DNA of 64,000 bases. Source: Roseovarius pelagicus. Lineage in GTDB: Bacteria; Pseudomonadota; Alphaproteobacteria; Rhodobacterales; Rhodobacteraceae. A program made the translations under genes and the position numbers. Under the pieces are notes generated by a model. It had not been told where the DNA came from, ran no database searches, and saw only the letters and a program-made list of their open reading frames with translations. Shown here in pieces: positions 17,146-26,480 of this stretch (positions within the stretch are counted from its first letter, which is position 1; every line of letters begins with the position of its first letter). The stretch spans positions 1,736,001 through 1,800,000 of the forward strand of contig NZ_CP106738.1 of NCBI RefSeq assembly GCF_025639885.1, given 5' to 3'.

Positions 17146-18171
17146 CTAACCCATCACCCAGTCGAACACATAGCCCGCCGCCAGTGATCCGCTGACCGCC
17201 AGCGCCAGATATAGCAGGAAGGGCGGCAGCCGCAGCACCGGAAAAATCGCCATCGCGCCCCAGATGCTGACGACACCGCCGGAAACCAGAAATGCCATCG
17301 CCGCCCCCGGTGACATCCCATGGTCCAGCAGCCCACGAGTCAGCGGCAGCGCCGCATACCCATCCAGATAGGCCGGTGCACCCACGAGCGTGGCAAAGGG
17401 GATTGCCCACCAGACGTCAGCGCCCACATACGCCGTCAGCGCCGCTGGGTGCAATGCCGCGTTCAGCGCGTATTCGGCAGCAAAGGCGGGAATCAGGCAG
17501 ATCAGGATCAGACGAGTCGTTGCGCGGCAAATCTGCCAGAAGTGCGCACGCCGGGCGGCGCTACGCCAGATTGCCGCCTGATAAGAGGCTGGCGCGCAAC
17601 ATTGACGCTGGGCCAGAGATCCCACGAACCGGTTCTGTCGTAGCGCCGACACCGCCCAGCCGCGTCGCGCAAAGAGTGCGGTGATCGCGCCCCCCCACAG
17701 GCCGAGACCAAAAGCCGCCACCGTCTTGCCCACCGCAAAGCCCAAGCCCAGAGTTGCCACTGTCGTCGCCAGCATTGCCGGGTCTGTGACTGGCGATGAC
17801 AGCCAGAACGCCATCACCGGTGCCAGCGGAATCCCCGCCGCCAGCAGCCCTGCCATCAACGGCAGCACTGTGACCCCGCAAACCGGTGTAATTGCCCCGA
17901 TTGCCGATGCAACAATCACGGTTTGTATCGTTCGCCCTTCGAACGCGCGGGCAATATGAGCATCCGCCCCACTGGCCATGATCCATGCCGACAACACGAT
18001 TCCGGGAATCACCAGCGGCGCGACTGCGACCAGCCCCCAAAAGACGAAAGCCGCCATTTCCGTCATCTGTGCTGGCCACAATAGGATCGAAAGCATCAAG
18101 ATGAACAATGTTCCGCCAATCAGCAGCGACTTCGCAGCAAAACGTGATTTTGGATCTGTCTGGTCGGACAT
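17146..18171 (-). CDS. Permease (DUF318/ArsP-like)
   Basis: This 341-residue membrane protein has about eight to ten hydrophobic segments in two halves, matching the PF03773 permease family. In each half a Gly/Pro-rich segment recurs (AIGAITPVCGVTVLPLMAGL and LVGAPAYLDGYAALPLTRGL), which is characteristic. A basic cytoplasmic linker of about 45 residues contains a CC pair (RQCCAP). ArsP members export organoarsenicals, but most of the family is uncharacterised. The ATG at 18171 gives a short polar N-terminus; an upstream start is less likely. It is divergent from a LysR regulator that may control it. Confidence 0.85.
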   Translation of the reverse strand: MSDQTDPKSRFAAKSLLIGGTLFILMLSILLWPAQMTEMAAFVFWGLVAVAPLVIPGIVLSAWIMASGADAHIARAFEGRTIQTVIVASAIGAITPVCGVTVLPLMAGLLAAGIPLAPVMAFWLSSPVTDPAMLATTVATLGLGFAVGKTVAAFGLGLWGGAITALFARRGWAVSALRQNRFVGSLAQRQCCAPASYQAAIWRSAARRAHFWQICRATTRLILICLIPAFAAEYALNAALHPAALTAYVGADVWWAIPFATLVGAPAYLDGYAALPLTRGLLDHGMSPGAAMAFLVSGGVVSIWGAMAIFPVLRLPPFLLYLALAVSGSLAAGYVFDWVMG

Positions 18172-18263
18172 TTGGCAACTCCGGTGCGATTTCCCTTGGA
18201 GTATCGTCCGCAACTCGCCATATGTGAAACGGGTAATTCAGATATTAGATATGAGTTTTTCCA

Positions 18264-19133
18264 ATGACTGAACTTAACAGCGACCTTCTGCGCAGCTTTC
18301 TCGCCGTGACCGAGGCAGGCAGCGTAACCGAAGGAGCCATGCGTATTCACCGCTCGCAAAGCGCGGTCAGCCTGCAAATACGCAAGCTGGAGGACATCGT
18401 CGGCCATCCCCTGTTCGAGCGTCACGGGCGCGGCATCACCCTAACCGCAACAGGTCGCGAACTGTTGCCGGTGGCCCGCGACGTGACCCGCACCCTCAGC
18501 CATACGTTACGCCGGTTAAGCGCGGACCGACTGCATGGACGGCTCCGTATTGGGCTGCCCGACGACCAAACGCAAGGATACCTGACCCGTATCCTCGGTG
18601 CATTCACCCAATCGCATCCGATGGTCGAACTGGATGTGACCTGTGCACTCAGCGCCGGGTTTCCCGATGCACTGGCCGCCGCGAAACTGGATATCGCCGT
18701 GTATGAGACAGCAGAGCCAGAACATTCCGCCGACGTGCTGAGGCGCGAGCAAACCTGTTGGTCCACAGCACGCTTTGCCGATTTTCCAGCAAGCGATGCG
18801 CTGCCCGTCGCACTCTTTGATCAGGCTTGCTGGTGGCGCGACGTGGCGCTTGCTGCACTGGACGCGGCAGGACGACCCTACCGCGTGGTCTATTCCAGCC
18901 AGAGCGTTGCAGGTGTCATTGCCGCGATCGAGGCAGGCATCGCCGTCGGGCTGCTGGGTGAAAACAGCCTTACGCGTGACTTGCGCCGCTTAGGGACGGC
19001 CGATGGCTTCGGCGAAACTCCCTGCTCTCACCTCATTTTGGCGCGGTCGCCCGGCGCAACCGGCGCGGCGCTCGACGCGATGGAGGCGGCCATTCGCACG
19101 GCCTTTGCGACCGGTGAGACTGTCATCCTCTAG
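18264..19133 (+). CDS. LysR-family transcriptional regulator
   Basis: This 289-residue LysR-type protein has an N-terminal winged helix-turn-helix (LRSFLAVTEAGSVTEGAMRIHRSQ, in positions about 9–32, continuing to VSLQIRKLEDIVG) and a C-terminal effector-binding domain. It is transcribed away from the permease gene with about 90 bases between them, the usual LysR arrangement, so the permease is the probable target. The effector is unknown. Its last four bases overlap the end of the convergent GNAT gene. Confidence 0.9.
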   Translation: MTELNSDLLRSFLAVTEAGSVTEGAMRIHRSQSAVSLQIRKLEDIVGHPLFERHGRGITLTATGRELLPVARDVTRTLSHTLRRLSADRLHGRLRIGLPDDQTQGYLTRILGAFTQSHPMVELDVTCALSAGFPDALAAAKLDIAVYETAEPEHSADVLRREQTCWSTARFADFPASDALPVALFDQACWWRDVALAALDAAGRPYRVVYSSQSVAGVIAAIEAGIAVGLLGENSLTRDLRRLGTADGFGETPCSHLILARSPGATGAALDAMEAAIRTAFATGETVIL

Positions 19134-19576
19134 CGCGTGTATTTTATGAACGGTGTCAATTTGCCAATCCGGTCGTAAAGCCGTCGACCGGTATGATTGA
19201 AATCTTGCGTCATCCAGTAGACTGACGGACGACCATCCGCATCAGCCTGTGAATAGACAGCCTCGATCAGCTTGCGCCCCACGCCGGTGCCACGAACGGA
19301 CGGGTCGGCATAGAGATCCTGCAGGTAGCAGACATGATCCACTCGCCAGTTATGCGGGTGATAGATGTAATGCACGAGGCCGATCCCCTTGTCGCTCTCA
19401 AGCGCGATAAACCCATTCTGATCCGGGTGATCCGTGGACAACAACCGGGCAAAGGTGGTTTGGTACACTTTTTCTGTGACCGAAGTCTCATAATACTCCA
19501 GATACCCTGTCCAGAGACGGCGCCATTCTGCCTCGTCGGCGGATTTCATCGGGCGGATGGTGATGGAATCGGACAT
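19130..19576 (-). CDS. GNAT family N-acetyltransferase
   Basis: This 148-residue single-domain GNAT acetyltransferase has the acetyl-CoA-binding motif A as LYADPSVRGTGVGRKLIEAV (R-G-x-G-x-G/R pattern). It ends with a typical YDRIGKLTPFIKY strand. The ATG at 19576 starts MSDSITIRPMKSADE, the normal beginning of such proteins; a frame extending to 19627 is not family-like. It transfers an acetyl group to an unknown amine. It is convergent with the LysR gene, overlapping it by four bases. Confidence 0.88.
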   Translation of the reverse strand: MSDSITIRPMKSADEAEWRRLWTGYLEYYETSVTEKVYQTTFARLLSTDHPDQNGFIALESDKGIGLVHYIYHPHNWRVDHVCYLQDLYADPSVRGTGVGRKLIEAVYSQADADGRPSVYWMTQDFNHTGRRLYDRIGKLTPFIKYTR

Positions 19577-19982
19577 GATAAAGAACCTCCAGACATAGAT
19601 CTTCCACAGGCTAGCCGCTTGCGTCACGCGGGGCCAGTACCGTCAGTGCGACGACACGCGACATGACGCATGTTGTCTGCGAACCTGTCGGCATCTTGGC
19701 GTCAGTGCGCTCGCGGGCACATTCGCGCGATACCGACCGGGTAAGACGGTCAAGTGGTGCCTCTCTCTACTTTTCGCTCGGGTCAGCACCCACGGAACGA
19801 TGCTGCTTGCTGGTTGCCCAGTCTATGACGCCCATTGCTGGCAGGCCGATGCTGTCCCGGCGGACCCGGTTATCGTTGCCAGCCCCACCGTCGTCACCGC
19901 CGCACCCCAAGCGCAAAGCACTGCCCGGATCAAAGCAGGCAATCACTGACCTCATATACCAACCGATAGAGGGTTGACCTCG
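19577..19982. other. 406-base gap with a possible small lipoprotein-like frame
   Basis: No confident gene lies here. On the plus strand an ATG at 19800 opens a 49-codon frame (19800–19949) beginning MLLAGCPVYDAHCWQADA, which contains LAGC, a lipobox-like sequence. Only two residues precede LAGC, too few for a signal peptide, though the frame stays open upstream with hydrophobic codons (CLSLLFARV). It may be a decayed or frameshifted small lipoprotein gene or chance. An overlapping frame at 19663–19977 has no recognisable composition. Confidence 0.3.
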
Positions 19983-21971
19983 CTACTGCGCAGCCACCGC
20001 CTGTGGGTCGGCCAGTGTCACGATGTCCATCATAATCGTATTCAGTTCGAAATCCTTGGGCGTGTATACGCGTGCGACGCCCATTTCCAGCAACCGTCGC
20101 GCATCCTCGTCCGGGATGATCCCGCCGACAATTACCGGCACGCTGCCGAGCCCCGCATCGCGCATGCGGATCATCAGATCCTCGACCAGCGGCAGGTGAC
20201 TGCCACTGAGGATAGACAGCCCCACCACATGCGCGCCATCCTCTTGCGCGGCACTGACAATCTGTTCAGGTGTCAGACGGATACCATCATAGCCGATATC
20301 CATGCCGCAATCGCGCGCCCGGAATGCGATCTGTTCGGCCCCGTTGGAATGTCCGTCCAGCCCCGGCTTACCCACAAGGAACTTCAGCCGCCGCCCCAAA
20401 CGGCCCGAAACCGTATCCACGGCATCACGGATATGCTCCAGTCCTTCGGTCTTGTTCGACACGCTGGCCGATACACCTGTCGGGCCGCGATATTCGCCAT
20501 AGACCGCGCGCATCTGCGCGGCCCACTCGCCCGTAGTCACGCCTGCGCGGGCCGCCTTGATTGACGCTGGCATGATGTTCTCGCCGGCGTCGGCCGCCGC
20601 ACGCAATGCTGCCAGCGCGTCCTTTACCGCGCCCGCGTCCCGCTCGGCGCGCCACGCCTCCAGTCGACCGATCTGTTCGGCCTCGGTCGCCGGATCGACG
20701 ACCATGATACCGCCATCCTCGGTTTGCAGTGGGCTGGGTTCGCCTTCGGTGTACTTGTTCACGCCGACCACGACCGTCTCGTTGCGTTCGATCCGGTTCA
20801 GGCGTTCGGCATTGCTGTCGACCAGACGCGCCTTCATGTAGTCGATCGCCCCGATCGCGCCGCCCATGCCACCCAGCGTCGCCAATTCGTGCCGCGCACC
20901 ATTTTTCAGCGCTTCAACCTTGGCGTCGACTGCCGGGTTACCATCAAAGAGGTCGTCGAACTCCAGCAAATCAGTCTCGTAGGCCAGAATCTGCTGCATC
21001 CGCATCGACCATTGCTGATCCCAAGGGCGCGGCAGGCCCAGCGCCTCGTTCCACGCGGGCAACTGCACGGCGCGCGCGCGCGCATTTTTCGATAGCGTCA
21101 CTGCCAGCATCTCGATCAGGATGCGGTAAACGTTGTTTTCGGGCTGCTGCTCGGTCAGGCCGAGGCTGTTGACCTGTACGCCATAGCGAAAACGGCGGAA
21201 TTTGGGATCTTCAACGCCATACCGCTCGGCCAGAATTTCATCCCACAGATCGACAAAGGCACGCATCTTGCACATCTCAGTCACGAACCGGATGCCTGCG
21301 TTGACAAAGAACGAAATCCGCCCTGCCAGCGCCGGAAAATCAGCATCCGGCACGCGCGGCTTCAATTCGTCCAGAACCGCGATGGCCGTGGCCAGCGCAA
21401 AGGCCAGCTCTTGTTCTGGCGTCGCTCCTGCCTCTTGTAAGTGATAGGAACACACGTTCATCGGGTTCCATTTCGGCACGTTGGTATAGCAGTATTCGGC
21501 GACATCACCGATCATCTTCAGCGACGGCTTGGGCGGGCAGATATAGGTGCCGCGCGACAGGTATTCCTTGATCAGGTCGTTCTGTACAGTCCCTTGCAGA
21601 GCGGCCACATCGGCACCCTGTTCCTCTGCCACGGCGATATAGAGCGCCAGCAGCCACGGTGCAGTCGCGTTGATCGTCATCGACGTGTTCATCTGGTCCA
21701 GCGGGATATCCGCAAAGAGACTGCGCATGTCGCCCAGATGGCAGACCGGTACGCCAACCTTCCCCACCTCGCCACGCGCCAGAACATGATCGCTGTCGTA
21801 ACCGGTCTGCGTCGGCAGATCGAACGCCACACTCAGGCCGGTCTGCCCCTTGGCCAGATTCGCCCGATAAAGCGCATTCGACGCCTCTGCCGTGGAATGC
21901 CCCGCATAAGTCCGGATAAGCCACGGACGATCCGGGCGGTTGTTCTGCTGATCTTTCTGCGAGTGCGACAT
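19983..21971 (-). CDS. ecm: Ethylmalonyl-CoA mutase
   Basis: This 662-residue B12-dependent acyl-CoA mutase has the substrate-binding TIM-barrel domain first (RTYAGHSTAEASNALYRANL, FDLPTQTGYDSD) and a cobalamin-binding domain last. The latter carries GLDGHSNG at about residue 537, the DxHxxG motif that supplies the lower axial His. The length and single-chain layout fit ethylmalonyl-CoA mutase (MeaA type), which turns (2R)-ethylmalonyl-CoA into methylsuccinyl-CoA in the ethylmalonyl-CoA pathway for acetyl-CoA assimilation. ccr lies 3 kb away and makes its precursor. A methylmalonyl-CoA mutase is the alternative, but the RTYAGHST start and the neighbours favour Ecm. Confidence 0.93.
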   Translation of the reverse strand: MSHSQKDQQNNRPDRPWLIRTYAGHSTAEASNALYRANLAKGQTGLSVAFDLPTQTGYDSDHVLARGEVGKVGVPVCHLGDMRSLFADIPLDQMNTSMTINATAPWLLALYIAVAEEQGADVAALQGTVQNDLIKEYLSRGTYICPPKPSLKMIGDVAEYCYTNVPKWNPMNVCSYHLQEAGATPEQELAFALATAIAVLDELKPRVPDADFPALAGRISFFVNAGIRFVTEMCKMRAFVDLWDEILAERYGVEDPKFRRFRYGVQVNSLGLTEQQPENNVYRILIEMLAVTLSKNARARAVQLPAWNEALGLPRPWDQQWSMRMQQILAYETDLLEFDDLFDGNPAVDAKVEALKNGARHELATLGGMGGAIGAIDYMKARLVDSNAERLNRIERNETVVVGVNKYTEGEPSPLQTEDGGIMVVDPATEAEQIGRLEAWRAERDAGAVKDALAALRAAADAGENIMPASIKAARAGVTTGEWAAQMRAVYGEYRGPTGVSASVSNKTEGLEHIRDAVDTVSGRLGRRLKFLVGKPGLDGHSNGAEQIAFRARDCGMDIGYDGIRLTPEQIVSAAQEDGAHVVGLSILSGSHLPLVEDLMIRMRDAGLGSVPVIVGGIIPDEDARRLLEMGVARVYTPKDFELNTIMMDIVTLADPQAVAAQ

Positions 21972-22051
21972 TGGCGGGCCTCGTGAATCTGTTGCGCAAT
22001 TTTCTTACGTTGTGCGATTGATACTTGGAACTTTATACCGATGTCAATTCG

Positions 22052-22069
22052 CTGCATCGCAGCAACACG
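22052..22069. promoter_or_regulatory. CTGC-ATC-GCAG motif upstream of ecm, shared with ccr
   Basis: CTGC-ATC-GCAG (22052–22062) is a perfect inverted repeat matching the CTGC-N3-4-GCAG form described for PhaR of Paracoccus. It lies about 80 bases upstream of ecm and about 120 bases upstream of the divergent membrane-protein gene. The 18 bases 22052–22069 match 16 of 18 positions of the motif upstream of ccr (25101–25118). Regulator identity is inference. Confidence 0.5.
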
Positions 22070-22182
22070 TTCCTACTCTCTACCGTCACCCGGCACCAGC
22101 CACTTGACCGCACATTTGCCTGAGATTACGGCAGCGCGTCGGCCTGCCGGTGCCGATTGGCACCACCAAAAAGGGCCCCGCC

Positions 22183-22977
22183 ATGATCGGACAAAGAGAA
22201 TTGATGTACGATATCGACAGCATTCATATTGCAGTTGCACTGATGATCCTGATGCTGATCGGGATGGCAGTCGGTTACCTGATCGGCCAAAAACGCCAGC
22301 GCAGCGCCACCGACGAATTGCGCTCGCAGGCAACCGCGGTGCAAGGCTCATTGCTTGGTCTGCTGGCGCTGCTTTTGGGTTTTACTTTTTCGCTCGCACT
22401 TTCCCGACACGATGACCGTTCGGGTGCCGTGGTATCAGAGGCAAACGCCATTGGCACCGCATGGCTGCGGATCGACTACCTGCCCGACGCCGCGCAGGAC
22501 GAAGCACGCAGCGATCTGCGCCGCTATCTGCGTTTGCGTGTCGAGGCTGGCGAAGTGTCTGCCGACAACCAGCAACGCCGCGATCGTCTGGTCGCCAATG
22601 CCGAAGCCGCGTTTGCTGAGCTTTGGGCGCAAGCGGCCGAGGTGGCGCGTTCAACCGGCGGCCCGGCGACGGTGGCCTATGGCAATGCGCTGAATGACAT
22701 GATCGACGCGCTCGGCAGTCGCGATGCGGCAATCGAGCGGCACGTACCCGAAGTGGTGCTGATGATGATGTTCCTCACCTTTATCCTGTCGGGTACAATG
22801 CTGGGCTATTCTTCGGGTGTTGCGGGCACACGCCCGGCCACGCCCGTATACCTGATGGTCGGTCTGATCGTGCTCTTGGTGTTCATGATCATCGACCTAG
22901 ACAGACCACGGCGCGGATTGATCGCGGTCGATCAGACACCGATGCGCGGCCTGTTGGCAGCCATTGACACGAAGTAA
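22183..22977 (+). CDS. DUF4239/bestrophin-like membrane protein
   Basis: This protein of about 264 residues has two N-terminal hydrophobic helices (starting IAVALMILMLIGMAVGYLIG and SLLGLLALLLGFTFSLALS), a cytoplasmic helical domain rich in Arg and Ala, and two C-terminal helices. The fingerprint LLGFTFSLALSRHDDR followed by EANAIGTAWLRIDYLP is that of the DUF4239, bestrophin-like family, whose function is unknown but may be channel-like. The start is uncertain: ATG at 22183 follows an AAGGG, while ATG at 22204 follows an AAAGAGA. It is divergent from ecm. Confidence 0.8.
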   Translation: MIGQRELMYDIDSIHIAVALMILMLIGMAVGYLIGQKRQRSATDELRSQATAVQGSLLGLLALLLGFTFSLALSRHDDRSGAVVSEANAIGTAWLRIDYLPDAAQDEARSDLRRYLRLRVEAGEVSADNQQRRDRLVANAEAAFAELWAQAAEVARSTGGPATVAYGNALNDMIDALGSRDAAIERHVPEVVLMMMFLTFILSGTMLGYSSGVAGTRPATPVYLMVGLIVLLVFMIIDLDRPRRGLIAVDQTPMRGLLAAIDTK

Positions 22978-22980
22978 CCG

Positions 22981-23568
22981 TCAGAGCGTGTAACGCATCC
23001 GCGTTGCCTTGCTGAACCCGAGCAGGTGGCGCAGCGGCCCGATGTCCTCGGTGCCCTGCGCGACGAAACCCTGCCGCTCATACAGCGCACGTGCCCGCGG
23101 GTTGATGTCGATCACGTCCAGCCGGACATGGGTCTCCTCGCGCTGTGCCGCTTCGGTCTTGATCGCGTCCAGCAGCCGGGTGCCGACGCCCTGCCCGCGC
23201 GCCGCCGTGTCAACGCAAATCCCGTCCATCAACAGTATGCCCGGAGCGACCGGCCGCTCCAGCATCGACAAAACCGGCGCGCGCCACAATGCCCCGAACC
23301 AGCCATAGGCGCGGGCGAGATCACGAAACCCACCGCCGGTCAGGCTGCCTTCCTGCGTCTTGAACCCCGCCAGCCCGATCACCCGCCCCCGTGCGTCCAG
23401 CGCCGAGATCGCGTAACCGGGATTGAGGATAGTTTCGAAAAAGTGCAATGCGCGGGCTTCGGGCGCCATGATCCGGCCCAACTTGGCCCCGAACGCCTGC
23501 CAGTAAAGCGCCGCAGCGCGGTCGCGCTGACCGTCCGGAAACCCCGGTATGATCGTGATCTGGGCCAT
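22981..23568 (-). CDS. GNAT family N-acetyltransferase
   Basis: This 195-residue protein has a GNAT fold signature. The acetyl-CoA-binding motif is CVDTAARGQGVGTRLLDAIK, followed by RLDVIDINPRARALYERQGF, the standard strand-helix ending. The start at 23568 (MAQITIIPGF) is preferred to 23634. The substrate is unknown. It is convergent with the DUF4239-like gene (3-base gap) and divergent from the PlsB-like acyltransferase gene, whose start is 65 bases away. Confidence 0.87.
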   Translation of the reverse strand: MAQITIIPGFPDGQRDRAAALYWQAFGAKLGRIMAPEARALHFFETILNPGYAISALDARGRVIGLAGFKTQEGSLTGGGFRDLARAYGWFGALWRAPVLSMLERPVAPGILLMDGICVDTAARGQGVGTRLLDAIKTEAAQREETHVRLDVIDINPRARALYERQGFVAQGTEDIGPLRHLLGFSKATRMRYTL

Positions 23569-23632
23569 CGTGGTTGCCCGCCCCTCCTTCAGCCTATATT
23601 TGCAGTCAGGCAATGGTGTACAAGGGGCGCAC

Positions 23633-25003
23633 ATGACATCGAAAGTCGAAATGCCGCTCTGGATGCTGTTGCTGCTGCTGGCTTTCGCTGCAGTGACGTT
23701 TGCGTCTCATTTCCTGTTTCCATCCGTGCGCTGGTTTTTTCGTCGCAGACTGGAACGCGCGGTGGCGCAGTTGAACACCCGTCTGACCCGTCCGATTGAA
23801 CCGTTCAAGCTGGCCCGCCGACACGACATGATCCAACGGTTGATTTACGACCCAGAGGTAACTCAGGCCATCGTCGACTATGCGCGCCGCAACAATGTGC
23901 GCGAGGATGTCGCGTTTCAAAAGGCGCGGCGCTATGCGCGCGAAATCGTGCCCAGTTTCAGCGCCTTCGCCTATTTCAGCTTTGGCACGCGGATGGCCAA
24001 CTGGCTTGCGCGATCGCTCTACGTGGTGCGCACCGGACTGGCAAACACCGCCGTTCTGGAAGGGATCGACAAGGATGCCACGGTCGTTTTCATTATGAAC
24101 CACCGTAGCAATATGGACTACGTTCTGGTCACGACCCTTGCGGCGCGGGCTTCGGCGCTCAGCTATGCGGTGGGTGAATGGGCGCGCGTCTGGCCACTGA
24201 GCCGCCTGATAAAATCCATGGGCGCGTATTTCATTCGCCGTCGCTCGCGCGGCGGGCTCTATCGGACGGTACTGGCACGCTATGTACAGATGGCGACCCG
24301 AGGCGGCGTAACGCAGGCGATCTTTCCCGAAGGGGGGCTCAGCGTCGATGGGCTGACCAAACCGCCCAAGCTTGGCCTGCTCTCCTACGTTGTCGAAGCC
24401 TGGCAACCGGGCGAGCGCGACGTTGTCTTTGTCCCTGTCGCGATCAACTATGATCGTGTGCTCGAAGATCGCGTTCTGGTCGAGGCTGACGCAAGCGGTA
24501 CCCGGCGCTTTCGCGCGCGTATGTCGGTCATTGTGCGGTTCATGGGGAAAATGGTCTGGCAACGGTTACGCGGCAAGTTTCAGCGTTTCGGTGTCGCCGC
24601 AGTGATTTTTGCAGAACCGATAAAGCTGAGCGATTATGGTGATACTCCGTCCGTCAATCTGTTAGGTGACGACCTGATGGGACGGATCAAAAACGCGATG
24701 CCGCTCCTGTTTGTGCCAATGCTCGCACGGGTCATGCTGCGTGCAGACGGACCATTGAATGCAGCCGCGCTTCAGGCTGCCATCATCGAAACGGCCGAAA
24801 CCGCTACGACAGAGACACCATTGGTTTCCCCCGCAACCCTGCCGCGTGCAATCGACCACGCGCTCAGATCACTTGCGCAACGCCAACTGATCGAGAAAAC
24901 ACCGGATGGCTGGCAGGCGGTTGAGACAGAACGCGACGTTCTGGCCTTTTACGCAAACTCAATTACCCATTTCTTTGCGGATGATGCTGCGCTCGCAAAG
25001 TAA
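23633..25003 (+). CDS. PlsB-like glycerol-3-phosphate/1-acylglycerol-3-phosphate acyltransferase
   Basis: This 456-residue protein has one N-terminal membrane segment (about residues 7–25). The PlsC-superfamily motifs follow: block I NHRSNMDY (His and Asp of the H-x4-D charge relay), block II GAYFIRRRS, block III FPEGGLSVDG, and block IV VPVAINYDRV. Blocks II and III resemble the PlsB/GPAT subgroup more than small PlsC enzymes. Such enzymes acylate glycerol-3-phosphate or lysophosphatidate at the membrane in phospholipid synthesis. It is about 55% of the length of E. coli PlsB. The ATG at 23633 was chosen because the upstream part overlaps the divergent GNAT gene. Confidence 0.85.
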   Translation: MTSKVEMPLWMLLLLLAFAAVTFASHFLFPSVRWFFRRRLERAVAQLNTRLTRPIEPFKLARRHDMIQRLIYDPEVTQAIVDYARRNNVREDVAFQKARRYAREIVPSFSAFAYFSFGTRMANWLARSLYVVRTGLANTAVLEGIDKDATVVFIMNHRSNMDYVLVTTLAARASALSYAVGEWARVWPLSRLIKSMGAYFIRRRSRGGLYRTVLARYVQMATRGGVTQAIFPEGGLSVDGLTKPPKLGLLSYVVEAWQPGERDVVFVPVAINYDRVLEDRVLVEADASGTRRFRARMSVIVRFMGKMVWQRLRGKFQRFGVAAVIFAEPIKLSDYGDTPSVNLLGDDLMGRIKNAMPLLFVPMLARVMLRADGPLNAAALQAAIIETAETATTETPLVSPATLPRAIDHALRSLAQRQLIEKTPDGWQAVETERDVLAFYANSITHFFADDAALAK

Positions 25004-25100
25004 ATTGCTGCGACCGCTGGGTCATAAAGTTACAAAAACTCACCTCAAGGCATTGCATTATTGCGTATCCATGCGTATTCCAAGGCAAGACGTCGCGATT

Positions 25101-25118
25101 CTGCATCGCGGCAAAACG
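25101..25118. promoter_or_regulatory. CTGC-ATC-GCGG motif upstream of ccr, shared with ecm
   Basis: This 18-base stretch starts 68 bases upstream of the ccr start codon and agrees at 16 of 18 positions with the one upstream of ecm. Its core CTGC-ATC-GCGG departs by one base from the PhaR-type inverted repeat. The region 25004–25168 is otherwise AT-richer than its neighbours and must hold the ccr promoter. Confidence 0.45.
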
Positions 25119-25168
25119 CATAAACGACAACTTTCGCCCGCCACATAACGATACGAGGAACGCTGATC

Positions 25169-26455
25169 ATGGCTCTGGACACCGAACCCGGCATCGCCGC
25201 CTACACCGCGCCGGAAAAAGACCTGTATGACATGGGTGAAATGCCTCCGATGGGGTACGTGCCCAAACAGATGTACGCGTGGGCGATCCGCCGGGAACGC
25301 CATGGCGAGCCGGACACCGCGATGCAGGTCGAAGTCGTCGATGTCCCGACGCTGGACAGCAACGAAGTGTTGGTTTTGGTGATGGCGGCGGGCGTCAACT
25401 ATAACGGCGTCTGGGCTGCACTCGGCCTGCCGATTAGCCCCTTCGACGGGCACAAGCAGCCCTATCATATCGCGGGCAGCGATGCGTCCGGTATCGTGTG
25501 GGCCGTGGGCGACAAGGTGAAACGCTGGAAGGTGGGCGATGAAGTCGTCATTCACTGCAATCAGGACGATGGCGACGACGAAGAGTGCAACGGTGGCGAT
25601 CCGATGTATTCCACCTCACAACGCATCTGGGGTTACGAAACTCCGGATGGCAGTTTCAGCCAGTTCACCCGCGTGCAGGCCCAACAGCTAATGCCGCGCC
25701 CCAAACACCTGACATGGGAAGAGTCGGCCTGTTACACACTGACATTGGCGACCGCCTACCGGATGCTCTTTGGCCACGAACCACATGATCTGAAGCCCGG
25801 TCAGAACGTTCTGGTCTGGGGCGCTTCCGGTGGTCTCGGCTCTTATGCGATCCAGTTGATCAACACGGCCGGCGCCAACGCCATTGGCGTCATTTCGGAA
25901 GAGGATAAACGCCAGTTCGTAATGGACCTAGGTGCCAAGGGCGTCATCAACCGCAAGGATTTCAATTGCTGGGGGCAATTGCCAACGGTGAATACACCCG
26001 AATATGCCGATTGGTTCAAAGAAGCGCGCAAGTTTGGCAAGGCGATTTGGGACATCACCGGCAAGGGCAACAACGTCGACATGGTGTTCGAGCATCCCGG
26101 CGAGGCGACGTTCCCCGTCTCCACGCTGGTCTGCAAGAAGGGCGGCATGGTCGTGATCTGCGCCGGCACCACCGGGTTCAACTGCACCTTTGACGTACGC
26201 TATCTGTGGATGCACCAGAAGCGCGTGCAAGGCAGCCACTTTGCCCATCTCAAGCAGGCCGCCAGCGCCAACAAGCTAATGTTGGAGCGCCGCCTTGATC
26301 CGTGCATGTCCGAAGTATTCAGCTGGGATGACCTACCCGCCGCGCATATGAAAATGATGCGCAATGAGCATAAGCCCGGTAATATGGCCGTACTTGTGCA
26401 GGCCCCTAAAACCGGCCTCAGAACAGTCGAAGATGTTCTGGAGGCACGCAGCTAA
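25169..26455 (+). CDS. ccr: Crotonyl-CoA carboxylase/reductase
   Basis: This 428-residue medium-chain dehydrogenase performs the reductive carboxylation of crotonyl-CoA with NADPH and CO2 to (2S)-ethylmalonyl-CoA, the key step of the ethylmalonyl-CoA pathway. Landmarks are the N-terminal segment with YAWAIRRERHGEP, the substrate region CNGGDPMYSTSQRIWGYET, the nucleotide-binding element VWGASGGLGSYAIQL, and FEHPGEATFPVS, which in Ccr enzymes contains residues important for CO2 handling. The length is standard. It has its own leader with a motif shared with ecm and a probable terminator after it. The assignment is strong because ecm is nearby. Confidence 0.96.
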   Translation: MALDTEPGIAAYTAPEKDLYDMGEMPPMGYVPKQMYAWAIRRERHGEPDTAMQVEVVDVPTLDSNEVLVLVMAAGVNYNGVWAALGLPISPFDGHKQPYHIAGSDASGIVWAVGDKVKRWKVGDEVVIHCNQDDGDDEECNGGDPMYSTSQRIWGYETPDGSFSQFTRVQAQQLMPRPKHLTWEESACYTLTLATAYRMLFGHEPHDLKPGQNVLVWGASGGLGSYAIQLINTAGANAIGVISEEDKRQFVMDLGAKGVINRKDFNCWGQLPTVNTPEYADWFKEARKFGKAIWDITGKGNNVDMVFEHPGEATFPVSTLVCKKGGMVVICAGTTGFNCTFDVRYLWMHQKRVQGSHFAHLKQAASANKLMLERRLDPCMSEVFSWDDLPAAHMKMMRNEHKPGNMAVLVQAPKTGLRTVEDVLEARS

Positions 26456-26480
26456 TCAAGCGTTTCACGTCTAAAATAAA

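Noticed and set aside
19663..19977. A 104-codon plus-strand frame before ecm
   Set aside because: Arg/Ser/Pro-rich, without a ribosome binding site or any domain; it looks like chance in high-GC DNA.
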